5,389 nt of DNA from CBDUBS01 sp965365445. GTDB lineage: Bacteria > Bacteroidota > Rhodothermia > Rhodothermales > DASSAV01. The DNA is taken from the NCBI GenBank assembly GCA_965365445.1, contig CBDUBS010000233.1, positions 1 through 5,389 on the forward strand, read 5' to 3'. The notes beneath the pieces were generated by a model. It was given only the letters and a program-made list of their open reading frames with translations, ran no database searches and was not told the DNA's origin. Position 1 is the stretch's first letter; the number at the start of each line of letters is the position of its first letter. The translations under genes were made by a program, and so were the position numbers. This document shows, piece after piece, positions 5,289 to 5,389 of this stretch.

Positions 5289-5389
5289 GGATTGTCTGGA
5301 TACTGTTTTCCGGAGCCGACTATTCCGGTTGGAAGGCGCCCGCAACCGCCCGGCTCGCTCCGAAAGCCCGGCGGGGTAAGCCGCCCTAA
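5289..5389. other. Upstream region of the cupin gene; nothing recognised
   Basis: About 100 bases between the chosen cupin start and the window edge. I see no convincing promoter boxes on the minus strand and no gene on the plus strand. A 5-bp GGCGG/CCGCC inverted repeat with a 6-base loop near the edge (5371-5386) has no T-run and is too weak to call a terminator. The cupin frame stays open here, so part of it could be coding if a start lies outside the window. Confidence 0.35.

Noticed and set aside
5289..5345. Extended cupin start at TTG 5345
   Set aside because: The extra 19 residues are Arg/Ser/Asn-rich and precede the normal cupin N-terminus; ATG 5288 is the simpler choice.
5371..5386. 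GGCGG/CCGCC inverted repeat at the right edge as a terminator
   Set aside because: Only a 5-bp stem and no T-run on either strand inside the window.

Overview
The window is moderately GC-rich and densely coding, with almost no intergenic space. It looks like an ordinary chromosomal segment. I found no phage, transposon, CRISPR or RNA-gene signature. None of the starts examined has a strong Shine-Dalgarno motif. The response regulator (Asp-Arg-His-Val-Ala-Ser-Leu-Arg recognition helix) and the glutaryl-CoA dehydrogenase remind me of marine Bacteroidota/Rhodothermota proteins, but this taxonomic guess is weak and rests on memory of the families.

Left part, plus strand (1-2261): the 3' end of an NCS2/AzgA-type purine permease, whose frame appears disturbed near 37-41; a complete HI0933/BaiN-family flavoprotein 12 bp downstream; then, after a 96-bp gap carrying a perfect 7-2-7 dyad, an OmpR/PhoB-type response regulator with no histidine kinase in view.

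Right part, minus strand (2268 to about 5288, read right to left): a small single-domain cupin, a glutaryl-CoA dehydrogenase, a 108-residue membrane-anchored coiled-coil protein and an SMP-30/gluconolactonase-type lipoprotein. Gaps between them are 22, 50 and 18 bp, so they may form one operon. A weak sigma70-like promoter before the 108-residue gene could uncouple the last two genes. The two gene sets converge with only 6 bp between the stop codons of the response regulator and the lactonase-like gene.

Functionally, glutaryl-CoA dehydrogenase belongs to lysine/tryptophan (glutarate) breakdown, and the lactonase-like lipoprotein is probably an extracytoplasmic calcium-dependent hydrolase. The cupin and the coiled-coil protein have no assignable role, and I see no clear shared pathway. 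I do not see a new multi-gene system. The points most worth checking are the frame break in the permease, the dyads before the response regulator gene, and a duplicated palindrome read in two different frames inside the 108-residue gene.
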